Positions 44,441 through 46,185 of a DNA stretch of 46,185 nucleotides are shown one piece after another. Source of the DNA: Funneliformis mosseae (Eukaryota > Glomeromycota > Glomeromycetes > Glomerales > Glomeraceae); the NCBI GenBank assembly GCA_910592005.1, contig CAJVPP010000127.1, positions 1-46,185 of the forward strand, in the 5' to 3' direction. The first letter of the stretch is position 1; every line of letters starts with the position of its first letter. The translations under genes were made by a program, and so were the position numbers. Below the pieces are notes generated by a model. That model worked only from the letters and a program-made list of their open reading frames with translations, did no database searches and was not told the DNA's origin.

Positions 44441-46185
44441 ATATGCATTAAAAAATGTTGAACAAGTTCACTAAGTATCCCATTTAAACAACCACAAAAA
44501 TTCTTAAACGTAAAATTCGTTAATGTTTATTTATAATCATTCCAATTGTTTTAATTAAACCTATAAATTAGTAATTTCTTAACCTGTTTAATAAGTATAT
44601 ATAAATATTTAAAAAAATTATTAATTTTTTTTTTTTACAGTATAAAAATAAATTATTGATAAACATTAATTTATACTTAAATAAAATATTATTTTTTTTT
44701 AGATAAAGTACAAATATAATAAATTTATATAAATTATACTATTATAATTTTAAATAAAAAAAAAAATCTTTTTTATTATATTTTTCTATATTTTTAATAA
44801 ATAAAATATCTAATATTATTAAAATATTAAATATTAATACTTAAAAATTTTGTTTTATATTTCAAATTACAGAATTGCATAATATATATATATATATATA
44901 TAAATATATTTAAAATATTTGATATATTTTTTATTTAATTTTATTTTAATATACATATATGAATTATAATTATAATACTTATTAAAATTATTTTTATTTA
45001 TTTAACTTAAGTTACTAATTAGTCCAAAGTAAAGCGAAGAACTTTCTTATACTAGTCATATATTATACAAGGTGTCTTATTGTCTATTCACTCAAAATTT
45101 AAGATAATATATAATTAATCACTTTTTTATACTTTAGACTTAATAATAGTTTCTGAAACTGTTTTTTAGTTTATATTTAATAATATATTACATTAACTTT
45201 ATCACTTTATATTTTAATACAAAATCTATTTTTTTAATTTATAATTAAAGTTGCTTATCTAAATTTATTTTAAATTTAGCAAATATTTAAACCTTTAGTT
45301 TTGTTAATATTTTACAAAAATTTTAATATAATTTTATCATTTTTTATATAGCTTTACTTTTTTTCTAAGTTTTATAAATTTTTTAATTAAAATGTTTCTA
45401 AATTTTATTTTTATTATTTAAATATCTACAGATTTTTTAAATTTATCTAATAACTTTAATTATAAATGATATAATATAATAATATAATTTAACATAATTA
45501 TTTTTTAAATCATAAAAGTTTATAAGTAAATTTATCTGTTTAATTTATTATAAGTCCCTTTTAATTTACTTTTATAAAAATTAAAATTTTTTTAAATAAA
45601 TTTTAAAATATATATTATATTATTTCTTAAATTATTTAATAGATTATGAATTTAAAAACAAAGTATTAATTTTTTACTAAAATATTAAATATTAATTTTA
45701 GTAATATATAATTATATAAAAAATATAATTTAATATATATTTATTACTTTATTAAAAGAAGTTTTAAAGTTTATTAAAATATTTTTTAAAAATTTTTTTA
45801 AATTCATATACTTATAAACTAATTAATTTTTTTAATTATTAATAAAAATTATAAAATTTTTTAATAAATCATAAAAATTATAATAATTAAAGTTATTTTT
45901 TATAATAAATTTTATAATAATCTATTATTATTAATATTATTAAAATAGATTTTTAATATAAAATTTTTTTAAAAATTATAAAATTTTAACTTATAACTTA
46001 TAAGTAACTTTAAATAATTAAAAAATCAATATTTTTATAATAAATTTTATAATATTTTCTAAGTAAAATTCAAAAAAAAATATAATTAATTAGTGATATT
46101 TTGATATTTTAAAGATAAATATATGATAAATTATTATAAAAAAAATTAAAATTTTAAACTTATATATCTTACTATCTATTAATCT
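44441..46185. other. AT desert at the window end
   Basis: Nearly pure A/T with a TA dinucleotide run at about 44883-44902. No gene, element or motif is supported. Confidence 0.6.

Overview
The window looks like a nuclear contig of an arbuscular mycorrhizal fungus (Glomeromycotina, Rhizophagus-like or a close relative). The evidence is very AT-rich intergenic DNA, short introns with GT..AG ends, a decayed F-box/LRR gene of the type expanded in these fungi, a multi-exon gene of a hypothetical family that I associate with this group, and many decayed DNA transposons. All statements come from reading the sequence by eye; no search or computation was run.

Layout. (1) 1-4.7 kb: an 18-bp tandem repeat and a palindrome, then an intact nine-exon minus-strand gene for an RRM-YTH protein, a likely N6-methyladenosine RNA reader. 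(2) 4.7-11.7 kb: AT-rich spacer with a decayed DDE transposase (6.66-8.29 kb) whose stop codons look like C-to-T or G-to-A changes, then unrecognised decayed coding sequence and a possible LTR remnant. (3) 11.7-17.5 kb: AT desert with a MITE and one end of a pogo-like element. (4) 17.5-21.6 kb: a less AT-rich block with a small ORF, a zinc-ribbon/coiled-coil ORF, a coiled-coil ORF and a transposase-like gene. Their reading frames are interrupted mainly by TGA where Trp (or Arg) is expected and by TAA where Gln is expected. (5) 21.6-28.3 kb: repeats, hairpins, a pogo-like end and an F-box/LRR pseudogene. (6) 29.1-31.8 kb: a seven-exon gene of unknown function, broken by a 194-bp MITE inside its largest exon. 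(7) 32.8-33.14 kb: an inverted, diverged copy of the 17.51-17.86 kb segment. (8) 33.1-38.9 kb: AT desert with a complete but dead Tc1/mariner element and a second mariner remnant. (9) 39-44.4 kb: a five-exon bHLH-leucine-zipper transcription factor gene with its flanks, then AT desert to the end.

Only the two genes near the window ends (RRM-YTH and bHLH-Zip) look like intact conserved genes; the 35 kb between them is accessory, repeat-rich and decaying. The most unusual part is 17.5-21.6 kb. Its TGA pattern and compact same-strand layout raise the possibility of DNA exchanged with a TGA=Trp bacterium such as the Mollicutes-related endobacteria of these fungi. The competing explanation is ordinary decay by cytosine deamination. 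The 330-bp segment repeated in inverted orientation 15 kb apart is the second main lead.
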